Positions 35,333-44,243 of a DNA stretch of 64,000 nucleotides are shown piece after piece (the first letter of the stretch is position 1; every line of letters starts with the position of its first letter). The notes beneath the pieces were generated by a model, which was given only the letters and a program-made list of their open reading frames with translations, did no database searches and had not been told where the DNA came from. Both the position numbers and the translations under genes were made by a program. The DNA comes from Polyangia bacterium (GTDB lineage Bacteria; Myxococcota_A; Polyangia; Nannocystales; Nannocystaceae): NCBI GenBank assembly GCA_030430565.1, contig JAUIKS010000001.1, forward strand, positions 186,001-250,000. Direction: 5' to 3'.

Positions 35333-36007
35333 TTAGCCTAGAGTCGCCGTCTCCGGCTTGAAGTCACGGTGGACCAAACCCGCCTTGTGGGCTGCCGCGA
35401 GTCCACGGCCCGCCTCCGTGAAGATCCGCAGCGTCGCGTGGACATCGGGGTCGCTCGGCGTGTTGCGGCTCGTCTCGGGTCGCGCGTTCGCGCGGCGCTC
35501 GAGCCACTCGTTGAGTGTGCCCCCGGTGATGTACTCCATCGCCAGGTACACCTGCTGGTGGTACTCGCCCGCCTCGTAGATCTGCACGACGTTGGGGTGT
35601 GAGAGGCGCGCGAGCGCTTGCGCCTCTCGCAGCGTCCGCGCCTGCGAGTTCGCGCTGAAGCGATGGTCGTGAACGAGCTTGAGCGCGACGCGGCGGTCGA
35701 GCACGCCGTCGTAGGCGGCGAAGACGACGCCCATGGCGCCCTCGCCGACGCGCTCGAGGACGGTGAAGCGACCCACGCGGGCGCCGGGTTCGGGGCGCGT
35801 CAGCGCTCGGGGGGGCTCCAGCGCGGCGCTTCGTCTTCGAACTTCGTCGTCGGAGACGGTCGAGGCTAGGGGCGGGGTGGGGTTGGGCGCGGGCGTCGAG
35901 TGAGGCCACGAGTACGCGGAGGCGTCGTGATCGAGCGTGTCGGCGTCGGGGGGGAGGAGCGACGGGTCGGGGCGCGCGCTGGCGGCGGGCTGGGGTGCGT
36001 CGGACAT
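35333..36007 (-). pseudogene. Ser/Thr kinase truncated in its catalytic loop
   Basis: The 224-aa frame begins MSDAPQPAASARP, a Pro/Ser-rich leader, then the N-lobe: GEGAMG Gly loop, ALKLVHDH lysine, MEYITGGTLNEWL hinge and GLVHRDFKPE, after which come TATLG and a stop. The catalytic Asp is there, but DFG, the activation segment and the C-lobe are missing. The cut coincides with the 21-bp repeat at 35345. An AACATGTC repeat (36085-36106) lies in its promoter region, so it may still be transcribed. Confidence 0.8.
35345..35365. repeat. Right copy of the perfect 21-bp direct repeat
   Basis: Identical to 28565-28585; here it is in frame within the truncated kinase (DFKPETA). Confidence 0.65.
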
Positions 36008-36084
36008 CGTGGTGGGCGGCGCGCGGCGCCGGCTCGAGGTCTATCGATACCTCGAACCGATCGCGCTCGCCAGCGCATTGTTGT

Positions 36085-36107
36085 GACATGTTTAATGGGA
36101 CATGTTT
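36085..36107 (-). promoter_or_regulatory. AACATGTC-type direct repeat, copy B
   Basis: On the minus strand AAACATGTC-CCATT-AAACATGTC, two identical 9-mers with a 14-bp step, 78 bp upstream of the truncated kinase. Read as a promoter, AAC-N16-GTC is the form of an ECF sigma-factor -35/-10 pair; read as an operator, it is a same-face double site. Confidence 0.4.
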
Positions 36108-36144
36108 TTTTCGCCGCGCCGACGCGGGCCCGCGTCCCGCCCGC

Positions 36145-37140
36145 TCAGCGTCGCTGGTGCTGCTCGGGCAGGTGCGTGTCGCGGCTGGCCCAGACGACGA
36201 GGTTGTCGATCCCGGCGGCGGCGCACTCCCGCTCGAAGAAGTCGACGACCTCGGCGTCGGAGTGCCGGAGGCTGAAGTGGATCAGCACGAAGGTCACGCG
36301 CGGGTTGGCGCGCACGTGGGGCTTGAGCTGACTCCAGAGCGTGTGCCCGACTCGGTCGGCGCGGGCGCGCTCGGCCTCGTCGAGGAACGTGCACTCGGTG
36401 ATGATCACGGGGTAGTCGAACAGCCAGGGCTCGCGCGCGAACACGTCGGCGTGGGTGTCGCCGACGAAGGCGAACAGCGGCTCGTGGTAGACCTCCTCGA
36501 TCGCCTCGCCTCGTCTGCGGCGCAGGGCCATCTGCTTGCCGAACTCCTTGCCACGCCCGGCGGCGGCGAGCTCGGCCTTGAGCTGGACGAGCTCGGGCTT
36601 GAGGCGCGAGTTTCGGCGCGAGAACGCGTAGCCGACGCAGGGGACCTTGTGCACGCAATCGAACACGCGGATCCGGTACGCGTCGCGCTTGCCGAGCGTG
36701 AGGCGGGAGCCTTTGTTGACGGCGTGGAGGCGCAGCGGCCCGGCGAGCGCGGGGTCGTAGGGCGCGACGTGGTTGAGCTCGCGCCGGCTGCGGATGTAGC
36801 GCTCGACGTATCCCTCGGCCGCCTCGGGCACGTAGAGGTCGACGCCGGTGGACTTGCCGGCGAGGAACTCGAGGTCCGCGACGTGGTCGTTGTGCGTGTG
36901 CGTCAAGAAGATGGTGTCGGGCTGACGACCCTCGCACAGCCCGGCGTCGATGCAGCACTTGAGCTCCGGGATGTGAAAGAAGGTCTTGTCGTTGGCGCGC
37001 GAGTAGCCGGTGAGCGTGAGCCGGGTGTTGGGGATGCTCCAGGTCCGCCACTGGCGAAAGGGGTGGTTTCGCTCGAGCAGCGCGGGGGTCTGGATCCGCG
37101 CGGGGGCGGGCGGTGTGGACGCTGGTGTTGGCGCTGACAT
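36145..37140 (-). CDS. Metallo-beta-lactamase-fold hydrolase, RNase Z-like
   Basis: The product is 331 aa. The zinc motif HTHNDH lies at 81-86 and is preceded by IDAGLCEGRQPDTIFLT. Further ligands are likely in VGDTHADVF and the late LIHFSLRHSD. The pattern of an early Asp, the H-x-H-x-D-H box and the large insert between 120 and 230 resembles RNase Z-like and uncharacterised MBL hydrolases. It starts 4 bp after the stop of the WYL regulator upstream (37144), so the two are one operon. Confidence 0.8.
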   Translation of the reverse strand: MSAPTPASTPPAPARIQTPALLERNHPFRQWRTWSIPNTRLTLTGYSRANDKTFFHIPELKCCIDAGLCEGRQPDTIFLTHTHNDHVADLEFLAGKSTGVDLYVPEAAEGYVERYIRSRRELNHVAPYDPALAGPLRLHAVNKGSRLTLGKRDAYRIRVFDCVHKVPCVGYAFSRRNSRLKPELVQLKAELAAAGRGKEFGKQMALRRRRGEAIEEVYHEPLFAFVGDTHADVFAREPWLFDYPVIITECTFLDEAERARADRVGHTLWSQLKPHVRANPRVTFVLIHFSLRHSDAEVVDFFERECAAAGIDNLVVWASRDTHLPEQHQRR

Positions 37141-37143
37141 CGC

Positions 37144-38211
37144 TCAGGTCTCCTCCGCCCCGGCCGCGGGCGCGGCGACAGGGGGCGTGCTGGTGACGCT
37201 AGCAGGCGCCCTGGACAGATCAGGTCCAGGGTCTCGAGATTTCTGATCATGGGGGCCGGCGCGGGCGAGGACCCCGCGGGCGAGCGCGGCGACGCGCGCG
37301 CGCAGGCTCGGCGGGGAGATGACCTCACAGTCAGGTCCAAGCCCGAGCACGCGCGCCGCGATCGCGCGCGGGGCCCCGGCGCGGAAGCGCAGCTCGACGC
37401 CCCCGGGGAACGGCTCGACGCGCTGGCTGCGGTGGTAGAAGCGGTCGCGGGCCCAGCGGGCGGTGGGCTCGTAGATCCGCAGGTGGACGTCGAGCACGGG
37501 CAGCCCGCGCTGCCCGTCGAAGACGGTGGCGAGGAAGTCGTCGAGCTCGAGGGGGCGCGCGCTGGGGTCGAAGCCCTGCTCGAGCACCCGCAGCGCGCGG
37601 ACGCAGTGGATGTCGAAGTACATGAAGTCCTGGCGCTCGAGGCAGTAGGCGACGAGATGCCGGCCGTGGGGGTGGAGGTGGACGTAGTAGGGCTCGACGA
37701 CGCGCTCGCGGTCGCGCCCGCGCTCGGCGGTGTGATAGTCGAGCCAGACCCGTCGTCGTCGTCGGGCTGCGTCGAGCAGGCGCTCGTGATGATCGGTGGG
37801 CGCCGCGGACTTTTCGAAGCTGCTGAGGAGCACGTCCGGGAGCGCGCGCAGGCGCCGGTAGGCGTGCTCGCGCTGCAGCAGCGCGAGCTTCTCGAGCGCG
37901 GCGGCGACGTCGGCGCGGTAGGGGGTGTCGTCGAGCGCGGCGAGCAGGGTGCGCTCGCTGAGCAGCAGCGCCGCGAGCTCGCGCTCCTCGAGCTGGAGCG
38001 GCGGCGTCCGGGCGCCGCGGAGCAGCTGGTAGTAGACCTCGACGCCCTCGCGCTCCTCGACGATGGGGAACATCGTGAGCGCCTCGAGGTCGCGGGTGAT
38101 CGTCTTGCGCGAGACGGCGAAGCGTCGGGCGAGCTCGCGGCGGCTGACCCGGGCGCCGCTGACCGCGTTGAGGATCGCCCACTGCCGGCGGAGCTGATCG
38201 CCGCGTGACAT
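37144..38211 (-). CDS. WYL-domain transcriptional regulator (YafY/PafC type)
   Basis: The product is 355 aa. The N-terminal winged helix (SRRELARRFAVSRKTITRDLEAL, residues 22-45) and a WYL domain at about 150-225 (RRRVWLDYHTAERG, VEPYYVHLHPHGRHLVAYC) followed by the WCX-like C-terminal extension. WYL regulators sense ligands or nucleic acids and often govern DNA-damage or defence genes. The first gene of a two-gene operon with the MBL hydrolase. A perfect 8-bp inverted repeat (37209-37216 with 37224-37231) lies in its last codons, before the MBL start, and could modulate coupling between the two. Confidence 0.85.
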   Translation of the reverse strand: MSRGDQLRRQWAILNAVSGARVSRRELARRFAVSRKTITRDLEALTMFPIVEEREGVEVYYQLLRGARTPPLQLEERELAALLLSERTLLAALDDTPYRADVAAALEKLALLQREHAYRRLRALPDVLLSSFEKSAAPTDHHERLLDAARRRRRVWLDYHTAERGRDRERVVEPYYVHLHPHGRHLVAYCLERQDFMYFDIHCVRALRVLEQGFDPSARPLELDDFLATVFDGQRGLPVLDVHLRIYEPTARWARDRFYHRSQRVEPFPGGVELRFRAGAPRAIAARVLGLGPDCEVISPPSLRARVAALARGVLARAGPHDQKSRDPGPDLSRAPASVTSTPPVAAPAAGAEET

Positions 38212-38235
38212 CGCGGGGCGACGGTAGCACGGGGG

Positions 38236-39852
38236 TCAGCGCGGGGTCTGCTTCGCGTCTTCGGCCGCCGGCGCCGGCTTCCCGAGCAGCTCGCAGGACT
38301 CGCTCGCGCCGAGCTGGCAGGCGCGCTCGCGGAGCTGTCGCAGCTCGCCCTCGAGCGCGCGTCGCTCGTCGGCTGGGCCTTCGCGGTGGGTATCCTCGAG
38401 CAGCGCGGCGCGGTAGTGGCAGCCGTAGCCGTTGCCCGCGTTGCAGGCGCGCGCGTAGCTCTCGCCGGCGCGATCGATGTTGGGCGGGCCGCCGAGGCCT
38501 TGCGCCTGCATGTGCCCGAGGCCGATGCAGGCGGCGGGGTGTCCGGTGAAGCAGGTGCGCTCGAAGGTCGCGCGCGCGCGCGGCAGGTCGGGTCGCTCGG
38601 AGTTGCCCAGGAGGTCGTCGCTGGCGACCTGGATGCACGCGCTCTCGACCCCGCCGTCGCAGGCCCGCAGGTACAGCGCGTGGGCGCGGGGCTGGTCTTT
38701 CTCGGCGGCGCGCTCGCCGTTGGCGTGCAGGTAGCCGAGCAGCTCGCAGCTTTTAAACAGCCCGCCGTCGCAGGCGTGCTCCAGCGCCACGAGCAGCCGC
38801 TCGTCGTCGCGCTCCTCGGGGGGCGCCTCGTGGAGGATGCTGGCGAGGTTCTGGCAGGAGTTAGGGAGCCCGAGCGCGCAGGCGGCGTCGAAGGCCGCGC
38901 GCGCGCCGGGGCGATCGAGCTCGGCCTCGCCGGTGTAGAGCACGACGCCGAGGTTGTGGCACGCGTTGGCGAAGCGGTAGTCGCAGGCCTCGGCGTAGAG
39001 CTCGCGGCCGCGCTGCTTGTCGAGCGTGACCCCGCGGCCCTCGAGGTAGAGACCCGCGAGTTGGGAGCAGGACTCGGGGCTGCCCTGCTCGCAGGCGCGG
39101 GTGAACCACGAGACGGCGGCGTCGGGGTCGGGCTCCCCGTCGTCGGTGCCGCTGCCGTCGAGATGCATGACGCCGATGTTGTGGCAGGCCGCGGTGTCGC
39201 GGTGCTCGCAGGCGCGTTCGAACAGTGTGCGCGCCTGCTCGCGGTCTTGCTCCTGCCCGAGCCCTTGGTACGCGAGCACGCCGAGGCCGCGGCAGCCGCC
39301 GCCGTTGTCGCCGTCGCAGGCCGTCTTGAACAGCGCGCGCGCGCGGGCGGGGTCGGCCTCGACGCCGACGCCCTCGAGGTACATGCTGGCGAGGCCGACG
39401 CAGCCGGAGAGCTCCGCTTGCTGCTCGCAGGACCAGGCGAAAAGTCGGCGCGCGCGCTCGGTGTCCGCGGGCATGCCGATGCCGTCGCGCATCATGAAGC
39501 CGAGGCCGACGCAGCCGCGGACCAGGCCGCGCTCGCAGCCGTCGCGCAGCAGCTTGTAGGCGCGGTCGACGTCGACATCGACGCTCTTGCCGTAGAGGTA
39601 GCGGCGCGCGAGGTCGACGCACGCGTTCGGCTCGCCGCCCTCGCAGTCGGCGCTCAGCTCGGCGATCGGGGCGCTGTCGGGGCGCGGCGGCAGGGCCTCC
39701 GGCGGCGCCTTGCAGGCGGGGAGCAGCGCGACGCCGGCGCAGAGCGCGAGCAGCCTGTTGAGAACGTCCTCGCGTCGTCTCGCGAAGGAGATTTCGCGGC
39801 TGGCGAGGCGGCGACGCGACGTTGTACCGGGTGAGCTGCGCGCGTCGATCAC
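38236..39852 (-). CDS. Sel1-repeat lipoprotein, downstream paralogue
   Basis: About 538 aa. I chose GTG 39852, which overlaps the stop of the upstream paralogue (GTGA); the frame runs far further upstream but only as antisense to nothing real. A basic leader is followed by LNRLLALCAGVALLPAC (lipobox). Then about 13 Sel1/TPR-like repeats of 36 residues, most with a Cys pair (GCxGLG...FxxAC), as in Helicobacter cysteine-rich proteins, where each repeat is closed by a disulfide. That fits an oxidising periplasmic location. It probably binds proteins or peptidoglycan; the partner is unknown. Confidence 0.8.
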   Translation of the reverse strand: MIDARSSPGTTSRRRLASREISFARRREDVLNRLLALCAGVALLPACKAPPEALPPRPDSAPIAELSADCEGGEPNACVDLARRYLYGKSVDVDVDRAYKLLRDGCERGLVRGCVGLGFMMRDGIGMPADTERARRLFAWSCEQQAELSGCVGLASMYLEGVGVEADPARARALFKTACDGDNGGGCRGLGVLAYQGLGQEQDREQARTLFERACEHRDTAACHNIGVMHLDGSGTDDGEPDPDAAVSWFTRACEQGSPESCSQLAGLYLEGRGVTLDKQRGRELYAEACDYRFANACHNLGVVLYTGEAELDRPGARAAFDAACALGLPNSCQNLASILHEAPPEERDDERLLVALEHACDGGLFKSCELLGYLHANGERAAEKDQPRAHALYLRACDGGVESACIQVASDDLLGNSERPDLPRARATFERTCFTGHPAACIGLGHMQAQGLGGPPNIDRAGESYARACNAGNGYGCHYRAALLEDTHREGPADERRALEGELRQLRERACQLGASESCELLGKPAPAAEDAKQTPR

Positions 39853-41408
39853 GGGACCACCTCGTGGTGCGTGAGCGCGCCGCAGGCGGGGGCGTAGCCC
39901 TGGTGGCACAGGCGCGCGAGCAGCTCGTGGGCCTGCGCGAGCTGCTTCTCTCCGCCAGCTCCTTCGGCCAGCATCGACGCGAGCCCGAAGCAGGAGGGCT
40001 GAAAGCCGCCCTCGCAGGCGCGCTCGAGCAGCGCGCGCGCGCGGGCTGGATCTTCGCCGAGCATCAGCGCGAGCGAGTGACAGCCGGCGAGCTCGCCGAG
40101 CTCGCAGGCCTTGTTGAAGGCCTCGGCCGCGCGCGCGAGCTCCTCCTGCTCGGTCGCCTCGGAGGCGTAGATCTGGCCGAGCGCGACGCAGGTGTCGGCG
40201 ACCTCGCCGGCGCAGGCGGTCTCGAACAGCGCGCGGGCCTTGGCGACGTCTTTGTCGACGCCGATGCCCTCGTAGTACATGACGCCCAGCTGCCTGCACG
40301 CGACCTGCTCGCCGCCCATGCACGCGGTGTTGTAGGCCTTGAGCGCGCGCGCGTAGTCGGGCTCGGCGTCGGAGCCCTCGGGATCCTTGGCGGCGTCGGC
40401 GTTCTCGGTCAGGTTCATCCCGAACAGCAGGCAGCTGCGGTTCTCGCCCGCCTGGCAGGCGCGCTCGTACAGCGCCCGGGCCTTCGCGGGGTCGCGCGGC
40501 CCGCCCTCGCCGTTCGCGTGCATGAGGCCGAGGTTGTGGCAGCCCTGGGCGCCGCCGAGCTCGCAGGCGCGCTCGTAGTACTCGCGCGCGGCGAGGTCGT
40601 CGCGCGGCCCGCCCATGCCCTCGTCGTAGATCATAGCGAGCTTGACGCAGCCCTCGGCGTTGTCCTGGGCGCACGCGCGTTCGAACATCGCGCGGGCCCG
40701 CGTGAGGTCTCGGCCGGCGCCCTCGCCGTTGGCGAGCAGGACGCCGACGCCGACGCATGCGTCGGCATGTCCTGAGAGGCATGCACGATTGAACATCAGG
40801 TGGGCGCGCTCGAGGTTGCGGGGCACGCCCGCGCCGTTGAAGTACATCGAGCCGAGCGTGACGCAGATCTCGGTCTCGCCGCCGGAGCAGGCGAGTTCGA
40901 AGAGCTCGGCCGCGCGCGCGGGGTCTCGCCGCAGACCCTCGCCGTTGAGGAACACGATGCCGAGGCGCGAGCAGCCCAGCGGGTCGCCGGCCTCGCAGGC
41001 CGCGTTGAGCAGCGTCAGCCCGCGTCGGAGGTCGAGCGGGACGCCGTCGCCGGAGGCGAGCAGGACGCCGAGGCCGACGCAGCCGCGCGGGACGCCGTCC
41101 TCGCAGACCTCTTCGAACAGCCGCGCGGCGTGGGCCGGATCGCGCTCGACCTCCTCACCCGCGTAGTAGCGCATCGCGAGGGTGATGCAGGCCGCGTGGT
41201 CGCCCTCGGGGCACTCGTGCCGGCGCGCCTGCTGCTCCTCCTCAGCCGGCGCGCGCGCGCTGCTGGGGTCGACGCGATCGAGCGAGACAGGCGGGACCGG
41301 GACGCGCGCGCTGCACGAGCCGAGCAGCCCGGCGACGGCGGTGACGAGCAGCGCGAGGGAGGTGGTACGCGTGTGCACGGCGGGACTTCGCGGTCGAGTG
41401 TACGCCAC
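39849..41408 (-). CDS. Sel1-repeat lipoprotein, upstream paralogue
   Basis: 519 aa from 41408; a GTG at 41378 gives a cleaner signal peptide (HTRTTSLALLVTAVAGLLGSC, lipobox at the end). Some 11-12 Sel1 repeats with regular Cys pairs follow, for example GVGVLLANGEGAGRDLTRA and MYYEGIGVDKDVAKARALF. Repeat phase and Cys spacing match the downstream gene, so the pair arose by tandem duplication. The 4-bp overlap suggests coupled translation and a shared complex. Confidence 0.85.
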   Translation of the reverse strand: MAYTRPRSPAVHTRTTSLALLVTAVAGLLGSCSARVPVPPVSLDRVDPSSARAPAEEEQQARRHECPEGDHAACITLAMRYYAGEEVERDPAHAARLFEEVCEDGVPRGCVGLGVLLASGDGVPLDLRRGLTLLNAACEAGDPLGCSRLGIVFLNGEGLRRDPARAAELFELACSGGETEICVTLGSMYFNGAGVPRNLERAHLMFNRACLSGHADACVGVGVLLANGEGAGRDLTRARAMFERACAQDNAEGCVKLAMIYDEGMGGPRDDLAAREYYERACELGGAQGCHNLGLMHANGEGGPRDPAKARALYERACQAGENRSCLLFGMNLTENADAAKDPEGSDAEPDYARALKAYNTACMGGEQVACRQLGVMYYEGIGVDKDVAKARALFETACAGEVADTCVALGQIYASEATEQEELARAAEAFNKACELGELAGCHSLALMLGEDPARARALLERACEGGFQPSCFGLASMLAEGAGGEKQLAQAHELLARLCHQGYAPACGALTHHEVVP

Positions 41409-41447
41409 GGCGCGGGGGGCACGGGGGCTCTCGCGCTCGCGCGGGCG

Positions 41448-43166
41448 TCAGCGCGCGGGGGAGCTCGCGCGCGACCCGGTGAAGCGGGGCGGTGGGAGCG
41501 TGACGCGGCGCTCGATCGACGCGGCCTCGGGGTCGACGATGAGCACCTGGTCCGCGTCGACGAGCGCGAGGCGCTCGCCCGCGCGGTCGAAGGCGGCGGC
41601 GAGCGAGGGCCAGCCGAGCTGGTACTGTGCACATGAACCTTTAAACAGGACACCCTCGCGCAGGAACCACAGCGTCGCGTCCGCGCGCAGCACGAGCGCG
41701 CTCGCGGGGCGGGGCGCGAGGTCGAGGGCGGCGATCGCCTCGTCCCAGCGCTCGGCGACCCGCTCGGGCTCGTCATCGGCGAAGGTCGGCGCGCGCAGCA
41801 GCGCGCCGCTCGGCCGCAGCATCGCGTGGGCCTCGTCGAGCCAGTCCACCGCGCTCGGCGGCGCGCCGACGAGCGCGCCGTCGCGGGTGTCGTAGACGCC
41901 GCCGGCGCGGTCGAGGTCCTCGACCCACAGGAGGCTCGCGTCGGGCGTCGTCTCGATCACGGCGGCGTCGCGCGTGAGCTCCAGCAGCGGGCGCGTCCGC
42001 CCTCGCTCGTCCCGCAGGTACGCGCCGCCCGTGCCCTCCCAAAACAGCCAGCGCGGCGCGTGCGCCGGGAACTGATCGAGCCAGCGCCCTTCGCCGAGGT
42101 CGTAGATCCCGAGCCCCGCGCGGGTCGCCGCGACGCACAGGCCCGCGCGCGGATCGATCCAGCCGATCACCGCGCCCTCAAACCGCAGCTGCTCGGTCTC
42201 GCCGTCGGGGTAGATCCAGACCAGCTCGTGGCGGCGCTGGACCACGACGCGATCGCGCGCCCACACGCACGCGAGGATGGGCGGCAGCTCGTGGTCGGGC
42301 CCGGCGCCTCGGTCCTCGCGTGACCACCCGTCGGGGCGCTCGAGGAGGGGCGGCTCCTCGGCCCGGCCGCGCCGCGCGATCGCGCTTGTGGTCGTCGGCG
42401 CAGCTCGTGACGCGAGCGCCTCGCAGCAGGCCTCGAGCGCGCGCTGGAGCTGCGCGATCGCGTCGGCGTCGAGCTCGACGTCCTCCGTCGCGCCGCGGGA
42501 CTCGATAGCGCGCGCGCTCCAGATCAGCTCGCGCAGCGCTCGCTCGGCGGGCGCCGTGACCAGGCGACCGTCGACGCCGGGTCGCGGCGGCGTGGCGTCG
42601 CTCGGCGGGATCGGGACGGCGTCGACGAGGAAGTCCGCGCCGTCTCGCCCCAGCCAGCGCGCGAGCGCCTGCGGCCCGCAGCGCGTCAGCGGCGGGGGCT
42701 GGACGAAGGCGCGCGGGTCGGTGAAGGGGGCGTTCGGGCGCTCTCGGAGCACGCGCGCGCGCGTCTCGTCGTCGAGCCGCGCGAGCCTGCGGCTGTTCTC
42801 CTCGGCGCGCTGCTGCGCGTCCGGAACGGGAGCGGGGTCGCTCTGCGGCGTCGCGCGCTCGGCCTCGCAGCGCGCGAGCTGCAGGATCGCGTCGCGTGCG
42901 AGCCCGAGCCGGCGCGCGGCCGCCTCCGCGAGCCCGGGGTGCAGCGCGGGGGTCGGCAGCCGGAGCATCGTCCAGCCCTCGCGTCGGCGCCCGAGCGACG
43001 CGCGCGTGAGCGCGGGGAGCCTGCGCGCGCGGCAGCTCGCGCGCGCGGCCTCGAGTTCCTCCGGCGTGCTCGCGCTGAAGAAGGCCCGCATGGACCTCAA
43101 CTCTACCACCGAGATCGCTCGTCGACCCCGCGCGCGGCACCACGCGCGCGCGTCGCTGTAATGCAC
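41448..43166 (-). CDS. Hypothetical protein with a beta-propeller-like C-terminal half
   Basis: 572 aa from 43166 (GTG); ATG 43091 (MRAFFSASTPEELEAAR) is an equally good start and would fit the upstream intergenic space better. The N-terminal 190 residues are helical and Arg/Ala-rich with LRLPTPALHPGLAEAAARRL. From about 290 on there are repeated short strands (ACVWARDRVVVQRRHELVWI; GLGIYDLGEGRWLDQF; SLLWVEDLDRAGGVYD) like a degenerate propeller. No signal peptide or membrane helix. No family recognised. Confidence 0.55.
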   Translation of the reverse strand: MHYSDARAWCRARGRRAISVVELRSMRAFFSASTPEELEAARASCRARRLPALTRASLGRRREGWTMLRLPTPALHPGLAEAAARRLGLARDAILQLARCEAERATPQSDPAPVPDAQQRAEENSRRLARLDDETRARVLRERPNAPFTDPRAFVQPPPLTRCGPQALARWLGRDGADFLVDAVPIPPSDATPPRPGVDGRLVTAPAERALRELIWSARAIESRGATEDVELDADAIAQLQRALEACCEALASRAAPTTTSAIARRGRAEEPPLLERPDGWSREDRGAGPDHELPPILACVWARDRVVVQRRHELVWIYPDGETEQLRFEGAVIGWIDPRAGLCVAATRAGLGIYDLGEGRWLDQFPAHAPRWLFWEGTGGAYLRDERGRTRPLLELTRDAAVIETTPDASLLWVEDLDRAGGVYDTRDGALVGAPPSAVDWLDEAHAMLRPSGALLRAPTFADDEPERVAERWDEAIAALDLAPRPASALVLRADATLWFLREGVLFKGSCAQYQLGWPSLAAAFDRAGERLALVDADQVLIVDPEAASIERRVTLPPPRFTGSRASSPAR

Positions 43167-43250
43167 GTGACGTAAAAATCATGTGTCGGAATGGTCACAT
43201 CGATAGCGCGCGGGCTCGCGTCCGCTTGTTGCAGATAAACGTTCTCTTAG

Positions 43251-43272
43251 AACAGGTCCTAAAAAACATGTC
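43251..43272 (+). promoter_or_regulatory. AACATGTC-type direct repeat, copy A
   Basis: AACAGGTC (43251) and AACATGTC (43265), 14 bp apart, 20 bp upstream of the lipoprotein start at 43292. AAC-N16-GTC also fits an ECF-type promoter with a 12-20-nt leader. A further dyad ATGTG-N10-CACAT lies at 43181-43200 in the same 125-bp divergent region. Confidence 0.4.
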
Positions 43273-43291
43273 TTAGTGACATACTCGCGCC

Positions 43292-44203
43292 GTGGTGTGG
43301 AGCGCGACGCGGTGGGCTGTGTCGGGCGCGGCGGCGATCGTGATCGTCGCGGGCGCGCCCGGGTGTAAGCGCGAGAACCCGAGCTGGTTGATCACCAGCG
43401 GCGGCGAGGGGGGCAGCGACACGCAGTCCGTCGAGATCTCCGGCGGTGCGCTGACGAGCTCGGGCGCGAGCACGGGCGCGAGCGCGGCGCCCAGCGGATC
43501 CGGCACCCAGGGCCTGGGCACGAGCGGCGCGCTGAGCACGGGGACGGAGTCGACCGCAGGCGAGCTGACCGCGGGCGCGGACGCGTCGACGACCGGCGCC
43601 TCCGGCGAGCCCGGCGACTCGGCGTCCACGGGCGCGCCGCTCGAGCCGGAGACCGAGCACGTGATCAACTACAACGAGGGGGCCGCCTGCGACCTGCCGT
43701 TTTGGTGTCACCAGGCCGGCAACCTCAACAACGGGATCCTCGTCAACACCGAGGCGGGAGAGTGCTTCGAGCCGCAGCTGCCGCCGCCCTACGAGCTGAC
43801 CTCCGTGCGTTACAAGCTGTGGGGCGCGATCGGCCCGCTGGCGAACTCGCTGGCGCTGCGGGTGCTGAGCGCCGAGGGGGACGAGCCGCCGCAGCTGGTA
43901 GCGAGCGTCTCGCTCGACGAGCCCGGCCTGGCGAGCGTCGGCGATCACGAGCTCGAGCTCGCCGAGCCGATCTTGATCGAGGGCGATCGCTTCTGCGTGG
44001 TGCTCGACGGCGGGCAGAACGGCGCGAGCGCGATGGGCGTGGCGATCGACAAGACCTCCGAGGTCCTCGACAGCTCGTATATTCGCCTGCCGAGCCCGGT
44101 CGAGGGCTGCTTCTTCCCCGACTACACGGACCTCTTCGACATCGACGCGGTCAACCACGGGAACTGGTGCGTCGACGCGACGATCCGCGAGCTGCCGCCC
44201 TGA
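43292..44203 (+). CDS. Predicted lipoprotein with Ser/Thr/Gly linker
   Basis: 303 aa, GTG start. The signal peptide ends in VAGAPGC (Cys about residue 25). A 90-residue linker rich in Ser, Thr, Gly and Ala is followed by a domain of about 180 residues with Cys in CDLPFWCHQ, GECFEP, FCVVLDG, GCFFPD and NWCVD. It is probably a disulfide-closed beta sandwich at the cell surface. No family recognised. It converges on the kinase/propeller gene with 40 bp between. Confidence 0.7.
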   Translation: MVWSATRWAVSGAAAIVIVAGAPGCKRENPSWLITSGGEGGSDTQSVEISGGALTSSGASTGASAAPSGSGTQGLGTSGALSTGTESTAGELTAGADASTTGASGEPGDSASTGAPLEPETEHVINYNEGAACDLPFWCHQAGNLNNGILVNTEAGECFEPQLPPPYELTSVRYKLWGAIGPLANSLALRVLSAEGDEPPQLVASVSLDEPGLASVGDHELELAEPILIEGDRFCVVLDGGQNGASAMGVAIDKTSEVLDSSYIRLPSPVEGCFFPDYTDLFDIDAVNHGNWCVDATIRELPP

Positions 44204-44243
44204 GCCGTGAACCAGCCGACAACGCGTGACTTCGACGCGAGGG

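Larger units (their letters stand above)
28565..35365. mobile_element. Putative decayed integrative element in a second kinase gene
   Basis: The 6.8-kb segment lies between two perfect 21-bp repeats; the right copy is the point where the kinase starting at 36007 is cut in its HRDFKP motif. A recombinase-like C-terminal fragment ends 29 bp inside the left repeat, the same geometry as in the intact element at 11802. Contents are a kinase/WD40 gene, a possible lipoprotein and a toxin-immunity pair. The other half of the kinase is not found on the left, so the insertion model is incomplete. Recombination between related kinase genes is the main alternative. Confidence 0.45.

Noticed and set aside
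38236..40782. 848-codon version of the downstream Sel1 gene
   Set aside because: The part beyond 39852 overlaps the upstream Sel1 gene out of frame and is Arg-rich noise; the lipobox and GTGA overlap place the start near 39852.
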